NCBI GenBank assembly: GCA_013399895.1
Contig: VXBA01001826.1
Coordinates: forward strand, 2,881,845-2,945,844
Length of the DNA stretch: 64,000 nucleotides
Source of the DNA: Serilophus lunatus
Lineage: Eukaryota; Chordata; Aves; Passeriformes; Eurylaimidae
Direction of reading: 5' to 3'
Shown here one piece after another: positions 36,890 to 49,305 of this stretch. Every line of letters starts with the position of its first letter. The first letter of the stretch is position 1. Under the pieces are notes generated by a model that was not told the DNA's origin, did no database searches, and saw nothing but the letters and a program-made list of their open reading frames with translations. The position numbers and the translations under genes were made by a program.

Positions 36890-39408
36890 GAACCATATGC
36901 TGCCCTGTTTCCTGTCACCACACATGGGGTGGGGGAAGCAGATGGTACTGAGCACCAGGAGACTGGGCCTCGTGGTGGGATTTCACGTCTCCTTGCTGGA
37001 CTCCTGAATTTTCCTCTCCCTCCTAGCCAAGCTTTGCTCCTCTGTGCGAGGCAGTTGAGGTGCACCATCTTTTTGGTGGAAAGACCTTTGTCTCCTTGAA
37101 GCTCAGGAAACCACTGTGGAAACAAAGCCCCCAGAACAACCCAGAGCAGGGATGGTTTATGGTGCTTATGAGTTTCTCACGCTTCTTGGCTCAGAATGTG
37201 ATTTTAGTGTTCTGAAATGAAACTGTCTTGAAAACATTGTGGGGATTTTTTGGTTGTTTAGGTTGGGGGAGCAAAACTTCTCATAGATAGAAATCTAAAG
37301 CTTAGATGAATTTGTCCCCTTTTGTTTTCCTTTCAGTATTATTTTCTGCTTCAAGATATATAAGAATTTTTTTAGCTTGGCATGCTGTGAAATCCTGGTT
37401 TCAGTGATCAAAGCCCTGATTTGTTTCACTATGAATCGTGGCTCTGGCCCAGCCCCGAGTGGGAGCTGCATCTTTGTTACAAAACTGGTTATTTGGAGAT
37501 ACGAGGCTGAAGTGGCAGGACAGGGCTTTGTTTGTAGAGGGGTTCTCCTTCCAGTTGGCGTGTGGGGGCAAAGCATCTCATTGCTGTACCACAGATGAGC
37601 GTGATTATCTGTATTTTACATGTGGGACATCAATAGCCTCTAAATGAGCCCATTGTGGGTGAGATTGGAGCAGTTTTTCACGGCTCACTAAGGGTCCCAT
37701 CAGCTCCTGCTGCTGCACTTTCCCAGGGAGCACAGAAACAGCCCCTGCATCAAATGATTTGCCAAAATTAGTGATTTTATATGCCCTCAGCAGGTCTCTG
37801 CCATCTCCTTTTTTTGACAAAACAAGGCCTTTTCATTTTTTCTCCCATGAAATACCTCCCTATTTCAAATGTCCTCTCTTGCCCCAGGGCTTTGATTTCC
37901 CATCTTTCTTTCCTTGTTTTCCCATCTCTTTCTGCTGAGAAGGGGGAGTGGAGCTGAATTCAGCACCTGAAGCAAGTGTGTGCTGACAGTTTGGATAACA
38001 ATGTTACAGGATTTTCTGTGTTCTTTCCTGGCCTGTTATTTTTGCACTCTATCATTTTGATATTGTTGTGCTTTCACTGGAGGTTTATATGGGACAGCTG
38101 ACATGATAGTTGGTCTTACCGCTTAAGGGTCGGTTAATTTAACCCCTGCTAAAGTCTAGAAGGATTTCAAACCCCTCTTTCCTGCATGACTGTTTTGGAT
38201 TTGTCAGGGCAGGTTTTCTCCTGCCCTGATGTTCCCTTCTGCTTGGTTAGGTGGCCCTGAAATTCCCAAGACTTTATCATTTGTAATTAACCTAAATAAT
38301 GTTCTTTTCATCTGCAAACTTTGTTTTACTCTGCAGCTTAGTTTTCAGGTCATTAATAAAGATATTGAACAACAGGAGATCTGGTTAAATACTTCTATTG
38401 GTGTGTTGTTCATTATTTCTGTCTTGAAAGAGTCATGGGCATAGTTTTGTCATGGCCCTGAGCAGCGTGAGGTCTGTGTACAGTGTCACCCACATCTGAA
38501 GCTCAGTTTGGTTAAACCAAAGCACAGCTTACTATGGGAACTCTTCACACAGTTGAGATCATTCTTACAATAACTTAGACTTAAGTCAGTTCCTCACAGA
38601 ACAGCTGTATTTAAATGAAATTTCGATTGAGAGCATCCACAGCCGTGGAAGTTGCGACAAAAACACCTTTATTGAAATGGGTAGAAACTCGAATTAAGGT
38701 GGGTTCAAAGCTTTACATTCTCTTTGTAGAGAGCTCTGAGAAGAAACCTTGGAAAGCATCAACACGCCTAAGCAGTCAGTTCTCCCCTAACCCTGGGTCA
38801 CTGAGGACGGGCTGCAGGATGTTGTACAGGACCATCAGGATCTCTTACACCTCCCTTGGGTCTGTTTTGTTGTCACCAGTCTCCCTCGCCCTACACAATT
38901 CTTAAGTCCCAGTTTGCAGGTTTGCTCTCCAAGAGAGAGAGCAGCATTTGCCAACTGAGAGCGCTTCTGCAGAGCAGCTGATTTTGCTGGTGATTTTCTG
39001 CCTGTCCCATTTGATAGGCTCCTTTAGGAATGTTGTGCTTGGAGAAGCAAAGCTGTGGCATCCGCTGGAGTTTAAGCTGCTAATAAAATGGTGGGATGTT
39101 TAGAGTGGGTGGTCTGAATGCAGAGATCCTCAGCCCTTGTCCTTCCCCAACATCATTGGAAACCCTGGTTAGGAAGCCCTGGAGAAGGGTGTGACTGATG
39201 CTGCCCACTTCACTGGCTAGTGGGAGCATGGCTTAGCAATGGTGGGAGAGCAGAAACTCCCCAGAAGGGACACAGGGAGCCTAATTTCTGAATTCAGAGG
39301 AATTTAATTAAATACCCTCAGGTGTCGCGCTGCGTTGGAGGGCTGTTGGGTGCAGGCAGGAGTTGATGGACAGCATGTCCCAAGCTGCTCTGAGATGGAT
39401 ATCCAAGA

Positions 39409-39475
39409 GATGGATAGATGGATGGATGGATGGATGGATGGATGGATGGATGGATGGATGGATGGATGGATAGAA
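39409..39475 (+). repeat. (GATG)n tetranucleotide microsatellite
   Basis: About thirteen GATG units, with imperfect gata units at both edges. On the minus strand it gives a run of His-Pro-Ser-Ile codons, which explains a false open frame there. Confidence 0.95.
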
Positions 39476-39656
39476 ATAATGTACCAAAATAATGATTTCT
39501 ATGCTGCCTGAGATAAGTATCTCCACATAGACTGAAACTACAGCACTGGCAGCAGCAAAGGTAAATGTGATTTGAGGGGTTGTCTGCATCAGCACTTGCA
39601 GCCTCCTTCAGATGCAGCCACGTTGCATGTTGTTTCCACTATGACATGCAAAGATT

Positions 39657-39678
39657 TATATATATATATATATATATA
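39657..39678. repeat. (TA)11 microsatellite
   Basis: Uninterrupted TA dinucleotides about 180 bp downstream of the GATG repeat. Confidence 0.9.
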
Positions 39679-40675
39679 GGCTTAATATATTAATACACTA
39701 TTTTCTAAGAAATATAAACTATGAGCTTCCTGCTGTCTGTGAGATTCATTATGTTTTGTTTAAAGGAACCAAACTTGTTTTCCTTTCCAGTGAGCACACA
39801 AGTGTCTGGTCCCACTTACCAAGAAAGAAGGTGATTAATTCCTCTGTTTTTGTAGTCAACAGCAAAACACGATCTGGCAACATGCAACCACCCTGCAGCC
39901 TCACTGGGGCTGAATTATCTGGCACAATGGAGCCTATAATTAGCAGGTGGAGAAGATGCTTCACGTGGAGCATTAGAGGATCACAGAGGGACAGGTTGCA
40001 GGGCAACGGACGGAAACAAGAGATTATGGCCAGGCAGTAGCAAATTAAGTGTTTTCATCTCTCCAGGATGCTTAAATCTTTATAATACAAACTCATATAA
40101 AGGAAACCTTCATTGATGTGAAGGAGTGCAACTGAAGCAGAGTCTGTGGCTGTTGTACCATGTAGAATGTGGCACTGGTATAATTCCTGCTGCTCCCTGT
40201 GGGTTCAGAACAAGCATTCTTTCTCTTAACAGTTAGGAAAAATTTGAAAGTGGAAAAAAAGGTATCTTTTATAGAGGTACAACTGAAATATAAATGAAAC
40301 ATAATTACTGGAGGGCTTGAAATCTTGGTGTTACTTCCTAAACTGAGATGCAGTGTTGTTGGAAATCACTTTCCACCACTGAATGGTTTTGGAGAAAGTG
40401 CGAGAGATCCAGTGGATCTGTACACAATATCCCTCACATGTTCCAGTGGGAAGGGCTTCATGGTGAGGAGGGCTGCTTGCAAGGACCCAGCCCTGGAGTC
40501 CCTTTGGTTCTTCTTCTGATGTTTTTAACTCTGGAGATGGGATGAAGTCCATGTAGGAAACTGCCCCAACAGCCTGGCCCACACAAACTTGGACTGAGTG
40601 CTCCACAGTCTCCCTCACAATCGTTCCTTTAACAGGCCTTACTTGGATTATGGATGAGAATTATTAAATATTAGA

Positions 40676-40703
40676 GTGGATTTAAGAAAGTGGATTTAAG
40701 AAA
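40676..40703 (+). repeat. 14-bp unit repeated twice in tandem
   Basis: gtggatttaagaaa occurs twice without a gap and without mismatch. Confidence 0.9.
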
Positions 40704-41362
40704 ATCCCTTTGTTGTTGGGAATTGCGACTGGCAGCCAGCACAGGCAGGTGCTGGCAGCCACCACCACCAAGCACAACTCCTCTGTGTCCCAGTGGGCTC
40801 AGCATGAGCTTCTCCTCCTGTAATGCCCAGGTGGGACTCCTCAAGGTCATTCTGGTGGCAGCTACAGTGTCACTGCCATGCCTGTGGCCTCATAGGAAGG
40901 ATGCAGAGTGCTGGGGCACAAGGATCTCAACAGGGGCTTACGTTTCCCTTTGCTTCATTAATGTGCCTGTGCTAATTAGTGCCTGCACCCATACAGGTGA
41001 CAACAGCCAGGCTGTGGGTCCCCCACCGTGGGCAAACGGGGAGTTTAAGCAGCCCTGGAAGGGGTGGCACAGCCATAAATCCTGTATGATCTGAGGATGA
41101 GGGCTGTGGGAAGAAGATGGGAACTCAGCTTGGCAGGGGAGATTTTACATTTTCCCTTTGTCAGCGTGAGTTAATGTTGAACAGGGCAAATCCTTCCCCA
41201 CAGAAGGAGCCTGGCAAGACCTTCCTTGTGAATATATGAATAGCAGTTTGGTAAATAGTGCATCTGAATTTATGAATGATCTGACACCGACAGGCTGAAA
41301 CGAACTCTGTAATTTTATTGTGGTAGATTTAGTGGGTCGGACATATACATGCCAAGTCAAAA

Positions 41363-41387
41363 TGACCTAGAAAACCTTTCTAGGTCA
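41363..41387. repeat. Perfect hairpin, 11-bp arms, 3-base loop
   Basis: tgacctagaaa pairs fully with tttctaggtca around the loop acc. The outer bases form TGACCT and AGGTCA, an everted pair of nuclear-receptor half-sites. Confidence 0.9.
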
Positions 41388-41887
41388 AAATATTACTTGA
41401 AAAGTTGTCTTTTTCAAAGGCAAGGCCATAAGTTTTCATACTTACTCTGACACGTTTTCCTTCTAACAGTGCAACATGAATCTTCAGGACATGATTTGTC
41501 ATGTCCTACACCAAGAAGAGAGAAAGAAACATGAAGAAGGGGGATATTGATTTCTTAATGAAATGAGGCCTTTTCTGGCCACTTCAACAGATAGTATGTT
41601 GATTATCTGACCTGCAGGAATTTAGGGTAGAAGTCACAACACCAATTGTAGTAGCACTGTGCTGTTTCCTACAGTGCTCAAACCTTGCAAGCTCCTGTGT
41701 CCAGCAGAATCCAGGACCTCCAGTCCACCTTTGGAGACTAACTATTAATTAAGAGTTTATTTATTAGAAGCTTTTCTCCCCTAAACAGGCTCAGGGGAGG
41801 CTAGTGAGTTTTGCAAGTGTTGGTTCTCATCACTGAAGGGATGGGATGGGGCTTAGCTGTGCTCTGCTCACCTGGCCACAACCCAGG

Positions 41888-41945
41888 AGTCACAAACAGG
41901 TTAAGTTGGAAGGACCAAGGTTGGAAGGACCCAGAACCCTGATGT
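41888..41945 (-). mobile_element. Possible CR1 tail with internal duplication
   Basis: Reads gagtcacaaacaggttaagt and then a repeated (a/g)gttggaaggacc block (41904-41935). It resembles the extreme inverted end of CR1 with one 16-base unit duplicated. Short and uncertain. Confidence 0.45.
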
Positions 41946-42295
41946 CATCCTGCAGCTCCTGCCTGCTCTGTTCACATCTTGCAATCTGAGCAAATGCAGA
42001 TTTCGTGCTGGGAGGAGGAAGTCCAAGTTTCTAATAAAAGCTTGGCTGCTTGTGTGGGTTATTTATTTCAGAGTGCAAACATAACCATGGCTCCATGAGA
42101 AGTGCAAAGGGCTCCCCACCACCCTCATTTGGGTTTGGGTGGGCTGAAATGTTTTTGTCCTGTGGTGCTTGTGGCAGTGCTGTGAGATATGGCTGGATGA
42201 GAACCTGGGGTTGGGGGTGGGCTGGAGCCCAGCTGTTAGCAGAATGTGCCAGATGCTGAGCTGAGCTGGCAGCATCCTCAGAGGTGCCCAAATAA

Positions 42296-42460
42296 TGGAA
42301 CCATTAAGGTTGAAAAGACCTCTGAGATCATCAAGTCCAGCCTTTAACCAAACAACTCCAGCTCACTAAACCATATTGCAAAGTGCCACATCTACTCATT
42401 TTTTTTAACACATCCAGGGGTGGTGACTCCAGCACTGCCCTGGGCAGCCTGTTCCCAGGA
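42296..42460 (-). mobile_element. CR1 3' end, older subtype
   Basis: Contains ccattaaggttgaaaagacc, ctaaaccatattgcaaagtg, ccacatctactcatt, ggggtggtgactccagcact and gccctgggcagcctgttccc, in the order of the subtype also present at 48833-49305. Confidence 0.85.
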
Positions 42461-42648
42461 GCAGCTCCCAGGCAGAAATCCTGCTCCCCAACCACAGCCA
42501 AAGGCAAGCAGCACCTCTCTCTGCTGTTGGCACATCACCCCCACTGGCTTTACTCCCTGTGAAGAGTGGGCATCCACTCCATTTCCCATCCCATGCCTAG
42601 AACTCCCCCCGGCTCCCCTCCACCTGCCCAGCCAGGGGTGTCAGAAAT

Positions 42649-42702
42649 AAGTGATCTTTAAAGGTCTCCTCCAACACAAACCTTTCTATCAACCCATGAT
42701 AA
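42649..42702 (+). mobile_element. CR1 tail, about 55 bp
   Basis: Reads agtgatctttaaaggtctcc and tccaacacaaacctttctat, then caacccatgat. It is oriented against the inverted copy about 190 bp upstream. Confidence 0.7.
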
Positions 42703-44778
42703 CACCACAAACAGGGCTCAGTGCAGGCAGGTGTCATCTCAGGGGGCATCCCACTGGCTCCCCAGTGTCCTGCCAACATTCCCACTGGGGCAGCACAACC
42801 CAAAATCCACAGGTTGCAAATGGTTTGTTCAGCTGAGCCATGACCTACTTGAAAGTAGCTTTTGCCATCCCAGGGAAGTGGGTAATGGGAGGCTGCAATG
42901 CCTTCAGAACAATTACAGCTCACAGCAGTCCAAATGAAAATGTTTGTTGAAAACAACATGTGCATAATTAAGGCTTAATGAGCCCTTGTCTGTTTGGAAT
43001 CTGCAATTAGATTTATAATAGAAAATACCAGCAAATGCCAAATAGCTTTAAAAGAAGACGAGATAAAAGATAATTTTGCTGCAAATCTATAGTAATACTG
43101 TAATTTAATGAGCTGGAAGTGGTGCAGAGAAAGACTGTAAAAGCTTTGGACAAGTTTGTATTGTGTGTGTTTATCTTATCTGCCCATTTCCCTATCTATA
43201 AAGCTGTCAGTCTTGCTTTTAACTGCTTGGAAAAAGGCAGAACTTTGCTAAAATCAGGAAGACTCCCTTTGTTTATTTTTATATAAGTCATTAATTAGTC
43301 AGGCAAAGCTGCTCTTTTCTCTTTCTCATCAACATGCTTTAAACTTCTTGTTAGGGTTAATAATAGCAATAGTAATAATAATAGTAATAATAATATCTTT
43401 ATTCAATTATTTACAGTGAGACAGGGGCATAATAATAATAATCAGAGGTGCTTCTTTCTGATTAGTTTCATTAATTTTAATGAGTTTTTAACTGGTTTTT
43501 TAAGATGTTGAGAATTTTCAGCACTAAGGGAGACATTTAATAAGTAAACCTGAGGCAAACTTGGCTTCAGTAAGCATGAAATACCTTTTGCCCTAATGAA
43601 AAAATTAGATGGCAGTAAAATCTGGTGGAAAGATTTTATTAATGAACAGAGAGGTATCAAAAAAAAAAAAGGGAAAAAATAGAGCTGAAATTAGAAGTGC
43701 TTGACAGATAGTTTGAGTTTGGGGTTTTTTTCATGCTCAGTAGTTGAGGCTGGACATGAAGTGGTAGCAGCTTTGGGTATCACATGTAGACCAAGGGAAT
43801 CAAGGCCAGGGGGATGGGGTGGGGGGCTGTGACATGTCCCTGGAAACTCAGCCCAGCAGCTTTGTGGGACAAAGCTAACTCAGCACTTCATGAAACAGGG
43901 CACACAAGGATGTGGTGATGCTGCCTGTGGAGGCACCTTTCCAAAGTGCTTTATTCACCGTGTGAAATGTTGCTGAGCCTCAGCTTCTGTAAAACCTTGG
44001 GTTTGCATGTCTTGATTCTCAGTCGTGTGAAGGTTCAGCACTGGTCCTGTGTTTGCAGCTTGGTGTGTGCAGCACCTGCAAAGCTCTGGGCTGTCTCCTC
44101 CCAGTCAGTGAGTTTCAGCTCCAGCCTCTGCCAAGGGGTGCCCTGTGCACCTGCACCTTCCCCACCCTGCTCCTGACCTGCTGCATCTGCTGCTTCCCAG
44201 GTTTTGCCCTTCCTGGGGACATGGCACCACACAGTCAGAGCAGCCCCACCATCAGCAGGGACGCCTTCCTCTGGATCAGGTTGCCCTGTCCAACTTGGTC
44301 TTGTAATTTCAGAAATTATCTTCCTATCGTCCTTGTTTTGGAGTTGGATTATTTTTTACTTCAGAGGAGATCTCACTTTTCACTATTTTTGCTTTTTTAG
44401 ACTCATAAATATGTCTGAGTATTTAAAGTAAAATTGTGAAATGGATTTTACTTTGTCAGCCCTTTTTTTTCTTTTTGCAAGTCATACTATGTACCACTGC
44501 CAGAGCACATTTGCATACAAAGTGGAGTGCAGAACCACAGAAAGCAGGTTTTTACTGGTGCCAAATATGTGTGTGTTGGAAACTATTTTCTAAATGACTT
44601 GCATGGAAGGTCTGTGATTTGTTTTTTTTCCCCTCTCAGCTAGGTGGTTTTACATAATGCTACCCATTGTCTTGAAAATTTATTATTCTTCTCCCTTACA
44701 CTTTGCAACAGAAGAAAATACATGTTATCTCGAATTCAGGAGGGCAGAGTTCTACTTTTACTTGGAAAATGATTGGGA
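42703..44778. other. Unique, AT-rich DNA
   Basis: 42960-43160 and 43240-43640 are AT-rich and repeat-poor apart from the AAT microsatellite; possible conserved elements. No exon recognised. Confidence 0.5.
43357..43443. repeat. (AAT)n-rich microsatellite region
   Basis: Interrupted AAT/AGT units at 43357-43396 and a second AAT run at 43429-43443. Confidence 0.85.
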
Positions 44779-45275
44779 TTGGGAGAGGCTTAAGTGCTCC
44801 AACCCTCCTACCATGGGTAGGGATGCCTTCAGACAGACCAGGTTGCTCCAAGCCCTGTCCAACCTGGCCTGGAAAACTTCCAGGGGTGGGGCAGACACAG
44901 CTTTCCTGTGCCTCACCACCCTCTGAGTGAAGAACTTCCTCCTAAAACCTAATCTAAGACTACCCTCTTTTAGTTTGAAACCATTCCCTCATGTCCTGTC
45001 ACTTCCCTGTCCATGTAAAAAGTCACTCTTCTTTTATATAAACTCCCTGCAGGCACGGGAAGGGGCTCAAAGGTCTCTCTGGAGCCTTCTCTTCTCCATC
45101 TGAATGCCCCCAGCTCTCCCACTCTGGCTGCAGAGAAGAGGGGTTCCAGCTCTTGGAGAATCTCCATGTCTTCCTCTGCACTTGCTCCAAGTCCATGTCT
45201 TTCTTACGCTTTCTACCCCACACGTGGACTCAGTGCTCCAGGTGGGATCTCATGAGGGAATGTAGAGGGGGAGAG
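44779..45275 (-). mobile_element. CR1 3' part, about 500 bp, tail missing
   Basis: Contains ccatgggtagggatgccttc, ccaacctggcctggaaaact, gtttgaaaccattccctcat, agccttctcttctccatctg, gagaatctccatg and gtgctccaggtgggatctca. It extends well upstream of the untranslated end but has no open frame. Confidence 0.9.
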
Positions 45276-47281
45276 CATTTAGCAAAGTCCTTGTGCCTGG
45301 AGGTGAACAGTGTCTGCTCTGGGCTGTGCTTCAGGCTCGCTGTGCTGCAAGAACAGGGGCTGTAGAGTGAACTGAAGTTACTGTTTTGAATTTGTGAATG
45401 TCAATTGAGTAGCACGTGTGAGTTTATGAATTACTGGAGTGAGTCAGGAGATACTGGGGAGCCGGGTTGTTAACCTGGACAGCTGTCAGCACGGCACAAC
45501 ACATGGTCTGAAAAGGTGCACAGCTCTGAGCCATCTCCTCCTGGCTCCTCCACCAGCTCCGTTCCCTGTGCTCTTCTGTGCTTTGTTATTTATTTGCTTC
45601 ACAGTTGATAAATGGAGATTTCCAAATTCATCCCCTCGCGGCGTGCGTACGTCAAACCCAGCGTCACCCGGGTGCTGTGTGTGCTGGAATTCACCTTGGC
45701 TCTGCCCCTGAGCATCGCTGCCCACGCTGGGTCCCTGTGTGCCCATTGGGCAAAGGGGACAAAATTATGGGGTGGGAAAACTTCCCTGCTTCAGGTTTCT
45801 TTATTCCCAGCTGCTCCCTCGGCTGTTCCAGCGGCCACAGGTAGCCCCTCTCCAGTGGCACCTCTGGTTGCAGCCAGGGCTGTTGCTCTGCTGTCAAAAT
45901 TAGCATCTCCATGAAAGGCTCCCAGAGCAGAGCCTCTCTTGTAGCTGTTTCCGAGGCAGACAGGTATAAGCTCTATTTTTATCTCAGCCCTGAGGTTTTA
46001 TCTTGCAGAAAACAATGTTTCTCAGTGCCTTTGACGCTGGCACTGTTCTAGCACAGAGCCTCAGTGGCTTCTTTTAGATCTTTGTATGTTCTCTGCCTCT
46101 CTCTTTCCTGTGAATTACAAGTGTTGCCGGTGGAGCAGGCAGTGCAGTTTATTCTATTATTAATACACTTACTGTATTTATTTCAGACACACTGGGTCAA
46201 TGCCAGGAATGTGCTGCATCCATGTGCCCTTCTCCCTCCCCAACCGGGCACCAGGTACCTTCAGCTTTCTCACTCACTCAGCTGCTGATGGGTGAAGGAC
46301 CAGCTTAGCAAAGGCTGGTATTTACTTCTATTGCAGATAAACTCCTCGAGCACCTGTGATAAACAACCCAGGATGTGCTCGTTGTTTGGTTTCAGAAAGG
46401 AAGTGATGTACATGCCTGAACCTTGCAGCAACATCACTGCAAAATAAACAGAGCTCAGCTGGTCAGTGATGGGCTGGGGAGGTCCTGGGTGGGAGCAGGT
46501 GCTGCTCAACTCCCTGTTTTCCTTCCCCATGCCCAGACTTGGAGAGAAATGGGGAAAGGTTTGTTTTGACCGGAGCTGCAGCTGCAGTGGAAGAGGAGGA
46601 TGGAGATCTCCTGAGCCCTCAGTGCACCAGGGCTGCTCAAAGCACCAGCAGCGTCTCTCCCCGGCAGCGTTACATCAGGCTAAACACTAAACACAATCAT
46701 CTGAACACAGTCAAAAGGTATTAGATCAAGATCTGCCCTCAGGGGTGAAACCTGCTAAGCTGAAAACCCCAACCCCTCCTCCCTGCACAGCGGAGGTGTA
46801 ACCAGGAGCAACTTTGGCCTTTAAGTGAATCGTCCTTTTTCTGAGCATCGTTCTCCTCACTGCAGCTGGGTGGAGGAGAGCAGGCTGGATGGAGGATTAG
46901 CTGGTCTGGGCTGCTTTGGCTTCCTTTTGGAGTTGCACGTGAAAGGGTTAAGCAGAATTTTGATCTCGGCAATATTTTCATGCTTATACATTCTGTTTCT
47001 CATTTCCATGACAAAGATGGTAGGAAGAGCAGAATAAGGTACAGAATTTGCAGAGCAATTTTAAGACTGTAATGAGAACAGAAAATAGTAGGGGGAGAAG
47101 AATTGTAATTAGAATATGAAATGGGAAAAAAAATTAATCTATTTCCATGTCAGTCTTAAGACTAAATTCTGCTGCTCCCTTAGCTTCCAGGGGACAGATT
47201 TTTTTGTGTGTGTATGTAAAGAGCTTGAACTCGTTTGCAGGCTCTGAAAGATCCAGGTAAATGAGTTGAAGCCCTCATTTC

Positions 47282-47314
47282 NNNNNNNNNNNNNNNNNNN
47301 NNNNNNNNNNNNNN
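47282..47314. other. Assembly gap of 33 N
   Basis: Thirty-three N bases, with one C before them and a run of six C after them. The homopolymer edge suggests a hard-to-sequence C-rich repeat. Confidence 0.98.
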
Positions 47315-47650
47315 CCCCCCAATAATGTAATAACAATAATTTTGTGTGCAGCACTCACAGAAAACCAATGTCTCAGATAAATGAATGCTGTCACTCGAAT
47401 AGTGGTGGCATTTGAGATCTCTCCAGCCTCGAGCTCAAGGGAATAATAGGGGATGCTGGGGATGCTCTTGGGGTTGGGGGTCCCTGCAGTTGCCTGGGTG
47501 AGCACCACATGGTCATGTATCACAGAGGCACCCAAACCCCAAATATTGGCAGTCACAAGGGACGGGACATCTGTGCCTCCTGAGTCCCCCAGCAAAGCTG
47601 AGATACTCAGATGGAGTTGTGCAGAAGCTGGTCCAGCTGAGCTCTGTGTG

Positions 47651-47735
47651 TCTCCAGGGATGGAGATGCCACAACCTTGTGGTCTAATATTTGACCACTC
47701 ACATGTTGGGAAATGTTTTTCCTAATGGCGTTATA
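47651..47735 (-). mobile_element. Possible badly decayed CR1 fragment
   Basis: Reads tctccagggatggagatgcc and later gaaatgtttttcctaatg, which resemble two consecutive CR1 blocks in inverted orientation. Divergence is high. Confidence 0.4.
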
Positions 47736-48832
47736 TCTACCCACAGAGCTTCCAGCAGCCCACAAGTCAGGGTTTGGATTTACTATTCATCTCTCATTTG
47801 TCCAGTTACTATTCTGGATCCTTCTAGGCCACAGCATCCTGCAGCAAGAGGTTTTGTTGTTGGGCCCAGTATAAAGAATTTCTCTATAAGGTGTTTAATT
47901 CCACTTGCTAATTATTTCAGTGTCCACATCCTTGGTTTTAGGCTGTAAGAACCAGACAAGAGCCATTACTGTTCTCATCTCATGACTTCATGAACATCTC
48001 TGTTGAGACTATCCTTCTATCCTTCTATCATCCCTTTTTCTTCATCCATGTATGCCATTCCACACCTTGAATTTCTCCTGTAATTCCCCTCTCTCCTTCT
48101 TCTATCTGTACAGATGGTAAAATAATACTTGCTCTTTTATTCTTTGCTCTTTTTCTAATTGCTTCTAAAACTTGAATGGCAGTTTTGGCAGCTGCTGAGA
48201 ACTTAGGAAAAGCTGGAAGTGAACTCTGCAGAGCACTTTCTCTTCTGGACAGTAGCAGCTATTTTAAGGCCCATTGTCATGTCTGTATCGTTGGGATTGC
48301 TTTTCTCCAGTGCATTACTTTGCATTTATTGACATTAAATTTAATCTTCCATTTCCTCAGTGCCACTTAGTGCTGCAAGAGTCCTAATGCAAAGCTATTC
48401 AAAGTCGCTTTTAGTTTGGCTAGCCTGAATAATTTTTGTCTCATTAATAAACTGAATCCTTCTAGATCAGTATATTATGAACTGGATAGATTTTAGTGCA
48501 GATGGATTGTGGACTGTGATCCTTCGCTTGCTAAAACCTATTGAGTATCTTTTCACTGGCTGTGAGCAAGAGGAGCTTCCTCTGGGTCCCATGACAACGT
48601 GAGGTTTGGGTTTTAGAGCTGTTTTTTGAGGAACTTTGAGAGTAGTCCAACCAGAGAGATCACTTCACCTTTCACATCCCTCATCTCAGGTGCCTCCGTG
48701 CTGCCTTGTGATGTGGCGCAGCTCCTGATGGCTTGACACAGAGGGAGCTGGACATGCTGAACTAGCACCTTCCCCTTCCCATTCATGTTTGTTTGGGAGC
48801 AGAGGCAGGAGGTTCTGCACTGCATTCAAAAT

Positions 48833-49305
48833 TATTAAGGTTGGAAAAGCCCTCTAAGGTCAATTCCAACCACTCCCCCAGCACTGCCAAGGACGGCAAC
48901 AAATCGTGTCCCCAGGTGCCACATCTGCACATTTTTTAAATACCTTCCAGGATGGTGACTCCACCGCTTCCCTGGGCAGCCTCTTCCGACACCTGACAAT
49001 TCTTTCTGTGAAGAAATTTTCCCCAATGTCCAATCTAAACCTCCCCTGGTGCAACTTGAGGCTGTTTCCTCTCATCCTGTTCCTCGTTCCCCGGGAGCAG
49101 AGCCCGACCCCCACCTGGCTCCCCCCTCCTGTCAGGGAGTTGTTAAGAGCCAGAAGGTCCCCTCCAAACCTACTTTTCTCCAGGCCAAGCCCCCCCCAGC
49201 TCCTTCAGTCCTTCCTGGTGCTTCAGGCTTCAGAACTCCAGCTTTGGTCCCTACCCTGGGCACACTCCAGCCTCTCAATGTCTTTCTTGTCATGAGGGGC
49301 CCAAG
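48833..49305 (-). mobile_element. CR1 3' part, about 470 bp, older subtype
   Basis: Opens attaaggttggaaaagccct and contains gtgccacatctgcacatttt, ggatggtgactccaccgctt, ctgtgaagaaattttcccca, gtgcaacttgaggctgtttc and ctcatcctgttcctcgttcc, ending in a block near tcttgtcatgaggggcccaa. Confidence 0.92.

Larger units (their letters stand above)
36890..41887. other. Longest stretch almost without mobile elements
   Basis: About 5 kb in which only microsatellites (39.4 and 39.66 kb), a 14-bp tandem pair (40676) and a hairpin (41363) are seen. No CR1 was recognised, which could reflect selection against insertion. Confidence 0.5.
45276..48832. other. Unique DNA with the 33-N gap
   Basis: A small CpG cluster lies at 45635-45720 (ctcgcggcgtgcgtacgtca). 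One doubtful CR1 fragment is listed at 47651. Nothing else recognised. Confidence 0.55.

Noticed and set aside
39409..39475. CRISPR-like regular repeats
   Set aside because: It is a simple tetranucleotide microsatellite without spacers, in a vertebrate genome.
39308..39595. Minus-strand frame with repeated His-Pro-Ser-Ile
   Set aside because: This is the translation of the GATG microsatellite, not a repeat protein.
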